A DNA stretch of 41,788 nucleotides from a virus: positions 1-41,788 of the IMG/VR virus record IMGVR_UViG_3300013102_000018; one strand, given 5' to 3'. Under the pieces are notes generated by a model. It was not told the origin of the DNA and searched no databases. It saw nothing but the letters and a program-made list of their open reading frames with translations. Below, piece by piece: positions 29,330-36,871 of this stretch. Both the position numbers and the translations under genes were made by a program. Every line of letters starts with the position of its first letter. The first letter of the stretch is position 1.

Positions 29330-31598
29330 ACGTCTAAATGCCCTGATAACCATCGGCGGCGCAGTGTCCGGGAGCCTTAAAGGTGCATTCGGAAGCCTGA
29401 AAGGCAGCATAAGCAATATCGGCGGCACCGTCGCCGATCTCAACCGCAAACAGCGCCTGCTTAACGATTCAATAAAACGATTCGGTGAGCAGGGGCTTAA
29501 CGTCGATAAACTCAAATCTAAATACGCATCGCAGGCCCGCCAGATCGATCAGCTGACGGCTGCGCATCGTCGCCTTAATGCCGTCCAGGCCAGAACCGAA
29601 AAAAACGAAGCCAGAAAGCAGGGCATGCGCGCCGGTATCGGGGAAACCGTGGCGGGCGCTATCGCTGTCGGGTACCCGATTAAAGCGGCGATGGAATTCG
29701 AAGATAAGATCGCCGAGGTTCGCAAGGTGGTGGACGCCCCCAGCGGCATGGATAAAAACACTTACTTTGGACAGCTGGGGCAGCAGATTCTGGATCTGTC
29801 TCAAAAAATCCCGATGACAGCCAGCCAGATTGGTGATCTTGTCGCAGCTGGTGGGCAGTCGGGCATTGCGTCCAATGAGCTGATCAAGTTTGCAGAAGCC
29901 GCGGGCAAAATGGGCGTGGCGTTTGATATTACCGCGGAGACGGCAGGCCAGAGCATGGCCGAAATGAAATCCGCTTTCCGCATGACGCTGCCGGAAGTTA
30001 TCGAGCTAGGCGATAAGATTAATGCCCTGTCGAACGTCGGAGCGGCGAGCGCCAGTGACGTGATGGACATTGTTAAGCGCATCGGGCCGCTGGGCGAGGT
30101 GGCAAACGTATCATCGGGCCAGATTGCTGCCCTGGGATCCACGTTGCGTGGCATGGGGGTGCAGAACGAAATCGCAGCGACCGGGATTAAAAACCTGATG
30201 CTTACGCTTACGTCCGGCGCGAAAGCAACGAAGGGCCAGAAAGAGGCGCTTAAACAGCTGGGTTACGGTTCCAAGCAGGTGGCAGGATCGATGCAGAAGG
30301 ATAGCGAGAAGACGATCCTTACCATCCTTAAAAGCATTAACCGGCTGGATAAAGTACACCGCCCGGAAGTGCTTAACGCGCTATTCGGCAAAGATACGGT
30401 GGGCAGTATCGCGCCGCTGCTTAACAACCTGGATGAAGTGCAAAGGCAGTTTGCACTGGTGGCCGATAAGAGCCAGTACGCCGGATCGATGCAGAAGGAA
30501 TTCGAAAGCCGCGCCGCAACCACCAGTAACAGCCTTATCCTGCTGCGCAACCGCATGAACCGGATAGCGATAACGATCGGCAGCGCCGTGCTGCCGCAGC
30601 TGAATGCGCTGATCAATGCGTCATTCCCGTACATCGATCAAATCAGCACGCTGGTGCAGCAGCACCCGCAGCTTACGCAGGCGATTATCGCAACAGGCGC
30701 GGCTATTGTCGGGCTGCGTGTCGTCGCGCTGGCATCTGGCTTTGTCTGGACGACGCTTAACGGCTACTGGCTGGCCGGGGTTAAAGTGCTAACCATGCTC
30801 GACAGCGGACTGGTGAAGGCGGGCATTAACTGGCGGCTGTTTAATATGGCGATGATTGCCAGCCCGGTGGGCCTGATTATCGCAGGCGTTGCGCTGGCCG
30901 TGGGCGCGCTGTCGCTGGCTATCTATCGAAACTGGGACATTATCAAATCATTTATCAGCGGAGCCATTACGCCACTGTGGGAAGGCATAAAGCCAGTGCG
31001 GGATGCGTTTAGCGGGCTGTGGGATCTGGTGGTTCGGTTCGGTAAAGATATTGGCATTACCGGCGAGAGCGTGAAGAAGTTTACGACCTGGTTTAGTGAG
31101 CTATTCACCCCGATAAATCATAGTAAAGACGCCCTGGACGGGGCGAAAAAATCAGGCAGCGAATTCGGTACGGTGATGGCGAACGCGATCAATTTTGTTT
31201 ATCAACCGCTGATCAAACTGGTGGAGGCGTTTAAGTGGCTGGACACCAACGTGGGCGGCATCATGGAGAAGGCGCAGACTTTCGGGCATAAGGAAATCAG
31301 AGGCGCAGCTGGTGCTGTTGGCGGATTTTTCCAGAACCTATTCGGTACCGGAGACGACCGGCCAGTAGTTGCCACCGGAGGAAATAACCCGTTCGGAATG
31401 GCACCGCCAGCAGTACCTGCAATGTATAGCGGAGCAGGAAGCCAGCAGACAACCGATAACAGCACGACGCATATCACTGTCGTACAACGTCCGGGCGAGA
31501 ACGGACCGGACTTTGCGCGCCGGGTGGTGGAAGAGCAACGCAGGGCAAAAGCGCAGAATAATAACAGCGCCATGCCTGACAATCTGGCGATACCATAA
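29319..31598 (+). CDS. T: Tape measure protein, P2 gpT-like
   Basis: A 759-residue protein (P2 gpT is 815). The N-terminal ~110 residues are coiled coil (SLKGSISNIGGTVADLNRKQ). The tape-measure core includes MEFEDKIAEVRKVV near 125-138 and LGSTLRGMGVQNEIAATGIKNLML near 271-294. Two hydrophobic segments near 453-490 and 505-540 could insert in the host membrane during DNA entry. Its length sets tail length and it is ejected ahead of the DNA. The start overlaps the E' frame. Confidence 0.94.
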   Translation: MANKRLNALITIGGAVSGSLKGAFGSLKGSISNIGGTVADLNRKQRLLNDSIKRFGEQGLNVDKLKSKYASQARQIDQLTAAHRRLNAVQARTEKNEARKQGMRAGIGETVAGAIAVGYPIKAAMEFEDKIAEVRKVVDAPSGMDKNTYFGQLGQQILDLSQKIPMTASQIGDLVAAGGQSGIASNELIKFAEAAGKMGVAFDITAETAGQSMAEMKSAFRMTLPEVIELGDKINALSNVGAASASDVMDIVKRIGPLGEVANVSSGQIAALGSTLRGMGVQNEIAATGIKNLMLTLTSGAKATKGQKEALKQLGYGSKQVAGSMQKDSEKTILTILKSINRLDKVHRPEVLNALFGKDTVGSIAPLLNNLDEVQRQFALVADKSQYAGSMQKEFESRAATTSNSLILLRNRMNRIAITIGSAVLPQLNALINASFPYIDQISTLVQQHPQLTQAIIATGAAIVGLRVVALASGFVWTTLNGYWLAGVKVLTMLDSGLVKAGINWRLFNMAMIASPVGLIIAGVALAVGALSLAIYRNWDIIKSFISGAITPLWEGIKPVRDAFSGLWDLVVRFGKDIGITGESVKKFTTWFSELFTPINHSKDALDGAKKSGSEFGTVMANAINFVYQPLIKLVEAFKWLDTNVGGIMEKAQTFGHKEIRGAAGAVGGFFQNLFGTGDDRPVVATGGNNPFGMAPPAVPAMYSGAGSQQTTDNSTTHITVVQRPGENGPDFARRVVEEQRRAKAQNNNSAMPDNLAIP

Positions 31599-32014
31599 TG
31601 CAAAATTCAGTAACAACACTGTCAGCAATGAGCAGCGTTATGATGAAGCTGGGGGATTATAAATTTATGATCCCCGAGGCCGTTTATCAGACGCTGGAGC
31701 GCAGCACGGAATGGAAATGGCCCAGCCAGCACCGTTTTTTATTGGGTCCATCTTCCCAGTTTGTGGGTAACGGAGAAGACCGGATCACGCTTAGCGGCGT
31801 GATTTTCCCTGAATGGCTGGGCGGTGCCAAGCAGGTTAACCGATTCCGGGAAATGGGCGGAACCGGCGAATCGTACCTGCTTATCAGTGGTACCGGCAGC
31901 ATTATGGGCAACTGGTTCATCGAAGGGGTAAACGAGAAACAGAGCCTTTTTGCTGCTTTCGGTACCCCGCGCAAACAGGAATTCACGCTAACCCTGCGGA
32001 GGCAATACCCATGA
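31598..32014 (+). CDS. U: Tail protein, P2 gpU-like
   Basis: A 138-residue protein (P2 gpU is 159) with the gpU pattern: MMKLGDYKFMIPEAVYQTLERSTEWKW near the start and a later RITLSGVIFPEWLGGAKQVNRFREM. It functions at the tail end or baseplate hub in P2-type phages. It overlaps the tape measure stop (ATAATG) and the X gene. Confidence 0.9.
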   Translation: MQNSVTTLSAMSSVMMKLGDYKFMIPEAVYQTLERSTEWKWPSQHRFLLGPSSQFVGNGEDRITLSGVIFPEWLGGAKQVNRFREMGGTGESYLLISGTGSIMGNWFIEGVNEKQSLFAAFGTPRKQEFTLTLRRQYP

Positions 32015-32226
32015 CGCTGCAACAGTACAGAACGAAAGAGGGTGAAACCGTCGCCTATATTGCATGGAAGCAGTACGGGAACCAGAACCCAGGAACCGTT
32101 GAAGCGGTTTTTAACGCCAATCCCAACCTGGCCTCGCAGGATGCTTTGCTTCCAGCTGGGATTCTTATCTGGCTGCCCGTAATTGAACAATCTAAACCGC
32201 AGGAGATCGTGACGCTATGGCAATAG
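32011..32226 (+). CDS. X: Tail protein with LysM-like fold, P2 gpX-like
   Basis: A 71-residue protein (P2 gpX is 67): YRTKEGETVAYIAWKQYGN then VEAVFNANPNLASQDALLPAGILIWLP, the tail protein X pattern related to LysM. It probably connects hub parts and may contact peptidoglycan. It overlaps U by four bases and D by ten. Confidence 0.93.
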   Translation: MTLQQYRTKEGETVAYIAWKQYGNQNPGTVEAVFNANPNLASQDALLPAGILIWLPVIEQSKPQEIVTLWQ

Positions 32227-33350
32227 ATCCAACCGTAATGGGCGCGCTAAAGCTGGGCGTTAAAGCCAACAACGAAGACATAAAAGACGCCATTCTGGAT
32301 CGTCTTTTTTCTATGCAGCTGTCGGATGGAGCAGGGTTTGAGTCAGACACACTCGAAATGGTGCTGGTTGACGATGATCCGATGAAGCCGGTAAAGGTTC
32401 CACCAAAAGGCGCGGAGCTGGAAGTCACCCTGGGCTATGAGCGGTTTTATCGCAGCATGGGTTTGTTTGTTGTTGACGACATGGAGCTGGCCGGGTGGCC
32501 TATGGCGCTGGTTATCCGGGCCAGGGCTGCCCCATTCGAAAAAAGCAAACTGGGGAAAACCCAGTTGCAGACGCAGAAAAACCGCAGCTGGGAAAAAGGT
32601 TCCACGCTGGCGGCGGTGCTCGATACGCTGGCGAAAGAGCACAACATGAAATCAGCTATCAGCGCCTCGATGGCTGGGATCGTCTTGCCGCACCTCGACC
32701 AGAAAGAAGAAAGCGACATTAACTTTTTGCTGCGCATCGCCCGAAAGTACGACGGGATCGTTAAACCGGCCGGTGGCTACCTGACGATCACAAAGAAGGG
32801 CGAGGCTCTGAGCGCCAGCGGGGCGAAGCTGCCTACTGTCAACCTGAACAGAACCGAAATAACAGACTTCCGCTGGAGCACGCAGAGCCGTGATAAAGCT
32901 GGTACCGTGATCGCTTATTACAAGATTTCGAAGAAGGCGGCGCGCGTCGAATTGAAGGTGGGCGAAGGCGAGCCGGTAAAACGCATCGGCACCAACTACC
33001 CCACCAAAGAAATGGCGCTGGCGGCCGCCAAAGCATTGTTGGCAAAAACACAGCGACAGGAAGTCACAATGGGTTTAACGGTAATCGGAAACCCTGAATT
33101 CATGGCGGAAATGATCGTCAAAATAGAGGATGTTCACGAAGTTTTGAACGGAGAATGGCTGGTTAAAACCTGCCGCCACCGCCTGGGAGAGCAGGGCTAT
33201 CTGGTGGATCTTGAGCTGGAGCAGCCCAACGACGAATCAGAGCCTGACGTGAGCGAGCGAGAATTAAAAGCGCCAAAGGTGGGCGCGAAGGAGGATCCGA
33301 ACGACGATTACAACGCAGGCGTGATTACGCTACCCCCGTTAAAAAAATAG
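32217..33350 (+). CDS. D: Baseplate hub protein, P2 gpD-like
   Basis: A 377-residue protein (P2 gpD is 387). Family features include DRLFSMQLSDGAGFESDTLEMVLVDDD near 28-54, KNRSWEKGSTLAAVLDTLAKEHNM, LDQKEESDINFLLRIARKYDGIVKPAGG near 160-187, and GEWLVKTCRHRL near the C-terminus. It forms the hub that holds the spike. It closes the tail operon; no terminator is visible before promoter/operator site 4, which follows at once. Confidence 0.93.
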   Translation: MAIDPTVMGALKLGVKANNEDIKDAILDRLFSMQLSDGAGFESDTLEMVLVDDDPMKPVKVPPKGAELEVTLGYERFYRSMGLFVVDDMELAGWPMALVIRARAAPFEKSKLGKTQLQTQKNRSWEKGSTLAAVLDTLAKEHNMKSAISASMAGIVLPHLDQKEESDINFLLRIARKYDGIVKPAGGYLTITKKGEALSASGAKLPTVNLNRTEITDFRWSTQSRDKAGTVIAYYKISKKAARVELKVGEGEPVKRIGTNYPTKEMALAAAKALLAKTQRQEVTMGLTVIGNPEFMAEMIVKIEDVHEVLNGEWLVKTCRHRLGEQGYLVDLELEQPNDESEPDVSERELKAPKVGAKEDPNDDYNAGVITLPPLKK

Positions 33351-33379
33351 TTGACCGCAGTTATACGCCCGTATAGACT
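33351..33379 (+). promoter_or_regulatory. Early promoter with palindromic operator, site 4
   Basis: TTGACC at 33351-33356, a 17-base spacer and TAGACT at 33374-33379. The inverted repeat TTATACG-CC-CGTATAG at 33361-33376 matches the operator family except for the outermost base. It directly follows the last tail gene and starts a new block of small genes. Confidence 0.75.
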
Positions 33380-33424
33380 CCATATGAACGTTGCCACCCC
33401 CGGCAACCATATGGAGTAACCCAG

Positions 33425-34456
33425 ATGAACCAACCGAAGAAGATCCGCAGCTGCGCCACCGGCCAGCGTTGCCTTTCCCACTACCACGGCACCAACCACC
33501 CGGAATCGTGCACGATTTGCCGCGAGTGTGGCTATTACCATGCTTCAACCGATGTTCACGCATCCGATCCGAAAACTGCGACGTTGCATGATGGCAACTG
33601 GCTGCGCGCTGGCATGATCCGCCCGATGGATCGCGTAGAGCTGGCGGGCGTTTTCCATACCGTTACCGGCTTTAAAGATGAAGGTGACGTGGTGCACCTG
33701 GACTTTGAAAACATCCAGCCGCAAACATTTAACATCAATACAATGTTTCGCGTTGAAAAGTCGCTGAGCAGCCAGAAAAACGATCAAACGCTATTCCAGT
33801 CAATCCGCCAGGCCGTAGCCAGCGCAGAGGCGGTAAAGCGCCCGACACCGGCTGACACCGACGACTGGGGGCTGCAGGTTTTCGACTGGATGGAAGGCGC
33901 GATCCGCATGCTGAAAAATCGCGAGTGGGCGGAGCAGATGCCGCTTAGTAACGCAATGCTGTGTGACCTGGAAACGCAAATCAGCGAGCTGGTGGGCAGC
34001 GCCAGCCGTTACACCGAAGTGCAGTCCAAATTCCGGGCAGCTGTCGCCACGCTGGAATCGCTGGGTTATTCGTACCCGGTGGACGGTGCGGAGCAATGGC
34101 GGCCAGCGCAGGGAGATATGCCGGATTATATCAAGTGGGAAAAAGGCATTATTTCCGGCCTGCCACCACTTCACGCCAGAATTGTATTTGATTTTCCGCA
34201 GTGGGGGCACGTTCAAACAGGCCGCGTGATGGGGATAAGCGATAAACATATTATTATTTCGTACCAAGACGAAAGCCGGGACGAACCGGAAGAAATCGCC
34301 GTGGAATTATGTGAGGTAACAATCTGGCCTTATTCCGATGCAGATCACAATCGCGCAAATGAATTAGCCATCGCTATGCTCGTTGATGTTTCGAGCTATA
34401 ACAGCGCGCACTATTACCGCATGGCTTACCGCTTATTAAAATCGGGAAAAATTTAA
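33425..34456 (+). CDS. Unidentified protein with N-terminal Cys/His cluster (343 aa)
   Basis: The first 45 residues carry six Cys and several His (CATGQRCLSHYHG then CTICRECGYYH), suggesting a zinc-binding module. The next ~60 residues look like a small beta domain (RVELAGVFHTVTGFKDEGDVV), the middle is helical, and residues about 250-290 form another beta region (ARIVFDFPQWGHVQTGRVMG). ATG at 33425 follows GGAG at 8 bases. First gene after promoter/operator site 4. A regulatory or nucleic-acid-binding role is conceivable from the zinc cluster; no family is recognised. Confidence 0.75.
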   Translation: MNQPKKIRSCATGQRCLSHYHGTNHPESCTICRECGYYHASTDVHASDPKTATLHDGNWLRAGMIRPMDRVELAGVFHTVTGFKDEGDVVHLDFENIQPQTFNINTMFRVEKSLSSQKNDQTLFQSIRQAVASAEAVKRPTPADTDDWGLQVFDWMEGAIRMLKNREWAEQMPLSNAMLCDLETQISELVGSASRYTEVQSKFRAAVATLESLGYSYPVDGAEQWRPAQGDMPDYIKWEKGIISGLPPLHARIVFDFPQWGHVQTGRVMGISDKHIIISYQDESRDEPEEIAVELCEVTIWPYSDADHNRANELAIAMLVDVSSYNSAHYYRMAYRLLKSGKI

Positions 34457-34457
34457 T

Positions 34458-34769
34458 ATGACTGAACACTACTCTATTGAGGGCGAGCCATGCCCGACAG
34501 GATTTAAAAAGGTGGGACGCATTGCGCACGCCATCCCGGAGCAATTGAAGTGCAGCCAGTGCGGCGCGTACCACAAAGAAGTAATGGACGCTTACCTGCG
34601 CGATGAAAGGGCGCTACGTGAGCAGGAAGGCGCAGTGCAAATAAAGCAACTGGCCGAACAAATGCTGCAGGAAATAGCCGATAACGAGCCTGATTTATCC
34701 GTAGGACAGGCGCGAGAACTGGCTATTTCTCTGGCTAAATGGGCTTTCAATAAAGGATGCAGACCATGA
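34458..34769 (+). CDS. Small protein with single CxxC knuckle (103 aa)
   Basis: The N-terminal part holds Cys near residue 12 and LKCSQCGAYH near 30-39, suggesting half of a zinc ribbon; the C-terminal 60 residues are helical (LAEQMLQEIADNEPDLSVGQ). It starts one base after the previous stop. The DNA encoding HAIPEQ contains GCCATCCCG, a partial chance match to the late-promoter element. Function unknown. Confidence 0.7.
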   Translation: MTEHYSIEGEPCPTGFKKVGRIAHAIPEQLKCSQCGAYHKEVMDAYLRDERALREQEGAVQIKQLAEQMLQEIADNEPDLSVGQARELAISLAKWAFNKGCRP

Positions 34770-34987
34770 CACGCCGTAAAATTAAATTCAGTACGGACTA
34801 TTTCGACGTCACGCCGGAAGGCACTGAAATGATAATCGAAGCCAAAAACGTGGACGTTACCGATATTCTGGACGCAGATATGGCGATCGATGAACTGGAT
34901 CACCGTGACCTGCTTAATTTAATGAACCCTGCTGATGTAGCCGACTGGCTGCGCGGTGAAGGCTATCACGTAGAGGAAGAAGAATAA
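34766..34987 (+). CDS. Unidentified small acidic protein (73 aa)
   Basis: ATG at 34766 has AAAGGA 8-9 bases upstream, better than the ATG at 34757. The product MTRRKIKFSTDYFDVTPEG... has a short beta start, then an acidic helical region with MAIDELDHRDLLNLMNPADV and a Glu-rich C-terminus. The overlaps with the preceding gene and the following start (TAATG) support coding. Function unknown. Confidence 0.7.
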   Translation: MTRRKIKFSTDYFDVTPEGTEMIIEAKNVDVTDILDADMAIDELDHRDLLNLMNPADVADWLRGEGYHVEEEE

Positions 34988-35274
34988 TGGCTAACATCCT
35001 GAACACCAACCGCCCGCAGCTGGAGCACGTAGGCCGCGTCGTGTCTTATGAACTCCACCACCGTGGCGAGAACGGCCCGCGCCAGGTCACTTTTGGCTGC
35101 GTGGCTATCGACTCAACTTACGAAAAGGGCGCGCCGCGTGGTGCTGCTGAACTGCTGGCTTACATCAGTAAAGCGGCGTTTGACGAAGCCGCGAAAGACC
35201 CCGGATTCATCGAAAACTGGGGCGAAAATCCGGATGAATTTTTCGTAACCATCCAGCACGAATTCCGCACCTAA
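34987..35274 (+). CDS. Unidentified small protein (95 aa)
   Basis: Starts in the TAATG overlap with the previous gene. Mixed beta/alpha: VGRVVSYELHHRG, QVTFGCVAIDSTY, then a helix LLAYISKAAFDEAAKDPGF and a final strand. No Cys pairs or membrane segment. It ends the block that begins at promoter/operator site 4. Function unknown. Confidence 0.7.
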   Translation: MANILNTNRPQLEHVGRVVSYELHHRGENGPRQVTFGCVAIDSTYEKGAPRGAAELLAYISKAAFDEAAKDPGFIENWGENPDEFFVTIQHEFRT

Positions 35275-35505
35275 TCCGGCTGGATTCGACTTATCACTAA
35301 CCTATCACTTTTCCAAACGCGGCTTTCCGGATATACTGCCAGAAGCCGCAGCCAGCAAGGCTTCGCGCGGATAGCTGGTTTTTATGTGTAATGCTTAGTA
35401 TGAGCATTAAACATTGCGCGTTAAGATTTTGATTTCGTTAACAATTGCACTAAATCGACAGTAACTAAACTCAACGTAAACTATCACGCAAAAAAGGCGG
35501 TAAAA
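35275..35505. other. Non-coding region with short repeats and an inverted repeat
   Basis: No gene seen. TATCACT occurs at 35292 and 35303, and CTATCAC again at 35302 and 35481. A 7-bp inverted repeat TAATGCT / TAGTATG / AGCATTA lies at 35389-35409. CCAGC...GCTGG followed by five T residues near 35351-35383 could be a weak terminator for the block before it. TATACT near 35333 and AT-rich sequence near 35430-35480 are possible promoter parts for the gene at 35506. This could also be an attachment or regulatory region. Confidence 0.4.
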
Positions 35506-36444
35506 ATGGGCCAGAAAATCACGTTTATCATCGCGCCAGCGGGCTGCGCGTTTCACCACATCGGGGCTATCAGCCAGTCAATGAAAGCGATGTTTGTTAC
35601 CGAAGTTTATCGGGGCACCTGCGCCGAAGACCTGCCGAAACTTATCGACAATCAGCCGGGACACCATGCCGTTTTCGTCAACACCAGCCGCGAGGCTTTG
35701 CAGCTGATTTACCCTAACGCGGAAATCATCGGCTATTACGACGCATGCCGCGCCGCTGGCGTCAGCCCGTTTCATACCGGCAACGGCCAGCTGATTGCGC
35801 CGCTGAATCACGCCGAGTCACTGGCTGCAGCCGCTACAGAGACGTTTAAACCCCGGGAAACTTACGGCGTGCTGATGGAAGTAGCCACCGAGCGGGCGAA
35901 GCAAATCAGCAAAGGCTTTGATGCCAGCCAGGATGATCGATACACCGAAAACGAGCTGGTTAAAGCAGCGAACGTTTACGCTCTTAACGTCACTGGCGAC
36001 GATGCAGCCATAGGGTGGCTTCCGTGGCCGTGGGACGTCGAAGCATTCCGCCCGGAAGGCCGCCGCGCTGACCTGATCAAAGCAGCCGCTTTGCTGGTGG
36101 CCGAGATTGAACGGATGGATCGCGCGGTGGCGGCGAAGACCAGCGGCACGATCGATCCGGTTATCCCGGAAGGCTTTAACGCCTGGCGCGGTGACGATGA
36201 TTTGCCGCCTGTGGCAAAAAGCAAACGCGTAGATGTGCTGGTGCAATTCAATGATAAACAGCCTCGACTTTTAAACGCAGTTAATCCTTTTGTAGAGTCA
36301 GACAAAGAAATGGATCTGGCATGGTTTAAGAAGGGAGGCGGAAACAAAATCCTAGCGTGGCGTCTTACGCCGGTTCCAATGTGCGAATTTTGCCACGGCC
36401 TTGATGGCAACCACAAAACCGGATGCTGCCGGGTGGCAGGCTGA
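35506..36444 (+). CDS. Multi-domain protein with MazG-like/nucleotide-hydrolase-type middle segment
   Basis: A 312-residue protein. Residues about 120-212 (ATERAKQISKGFDASQDDRY, a helix, then WPWDVEAFRPEGRRADLIKAAALLVAEIERMDRA) match a helical all-alpha NTP-pyrophosphohydrolase-like segment common in phages; the RRADLIKA-x8-EIERMDR motif is the most telling part. The N-terminal ~110 residues look like a separate alpha/beta domain and the C-terminus carries a Cys cluster (CEFCHGLDGNHKTGCC). It may cleave nucleotides to shape the pool during infection; this is inference. No close family for the whole protein is recognised. Confidence 0.6.
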   Translation: MGQKITFIIAPAGCAFHHIGAISQSMKAMFVTEVYRGTCAEDLPKLIDNQPGHHAVFVNTSREALQLIYPNAEIIGYYDACRAAGVSPFHTGNGQLIAPLNHAESLAAAATETFKPRETYGVLMEVATERAKQISKGFDASQDDRYTENELVKAANVYALNVTGDDAAIGWLPWPWDVEAFRPEGRRADLIKAAALLVAEIERMDRAVAAKTSGTIDPVIPEGFNAWRGDDDLPPVAKSKRVDVLVQFNDKQPRLLNAVNPFVESDKEMDLAWFKKGGGNKILAWRLTPVPMCEFCHGLDGNHKTGCCRVAG

Positions 36445-36581
36445 TGGTTAAGCGTGTGCGCGGCCCGGAGGATGATCACACCGCCAGCGCCGGTTACATG
36501 TTCGGCAAAGGGGCTTGCATAGCCCTTTCCCTAATAATTGCGTTTCTTATGTTGTGCATAGTGGCAGAGGTGATTTTATGA
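36444..36581 (+). CDS. Single-pass membrane peptide (45 aa)
   Basis: ATG at 36444 overlaps the previous stop, and its TGA at 36579-36581 overlaps the next ATG (ATGA). The N-terminal 20 residues are polar and charged (MVKRVRGPEDDHTASAGYMF), and the rest is one hydrophobic helix (GACIALSLIIAFLMLCIVAE). The double overlap supports coding. Function unknown. Confidence 0.6.
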   Translation: MVKRVRGPEDDHTASAGYMFGKGACIALSLIIAFLMLCIVAEVIL

Positions 36582-36871
36582 TTAACGCGTTATTTATGGG
36601 CGGCGTTGCCGATGGCAAACGCATGCAGGTGGCCGACAACGTGCAGCGGGTTACTATCCCGGAAATGCCGGATTTAGTTTCCCTGGCTGCAAGCCCGACG
36701 CCGCCTGATGTTATCCCGACCTTTAAAGAAACCACTTATTACCGCGTGGACGGCATTTTTTTACGAGATACCGCCGTTTTTACGCCTAAAATGAACCCGA
36801 CCATCGGCGACCTTATGCGCATGCTGCTGAATGGGTACCGCCAGGAGGCCGATCCAAATGCTGAGCAATAA
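36578..36871 (+). CDS. Unidentified small protein before integrase (97 aa)
   Basis: ATG at 36578 is in the ATGA overlap with the membrane peptide and follows GCAGAGGTG. The product MINALFMGGVADGKRMQVAD... is mostly beta at the start, with TTYYRVDGIFLRDTAVF later. Its last 14 bases overlap the integrase start region. Function unknown. Confidence 0.65.
   Translation: MINALFMGGVADGKRMQVADNVQRVTIPEMPDLVSLAASPTPPDVIPTFKETTYYRVDGIFLRDTAVFTPKMNPTIGDLMRMLLNGYRQEADPNAEQ

Noticed and set aside
34515-34540. GCCATCCCGGAGCAATTGAA as a sixth late-promoter element
   Set aside because: Only the core GCCATCCCG fits; the spacing to the -35-like part is off by one or more and no -10 follows at 17 bases. It lies in an early gene and codes for a normal zinc-knuckle context.
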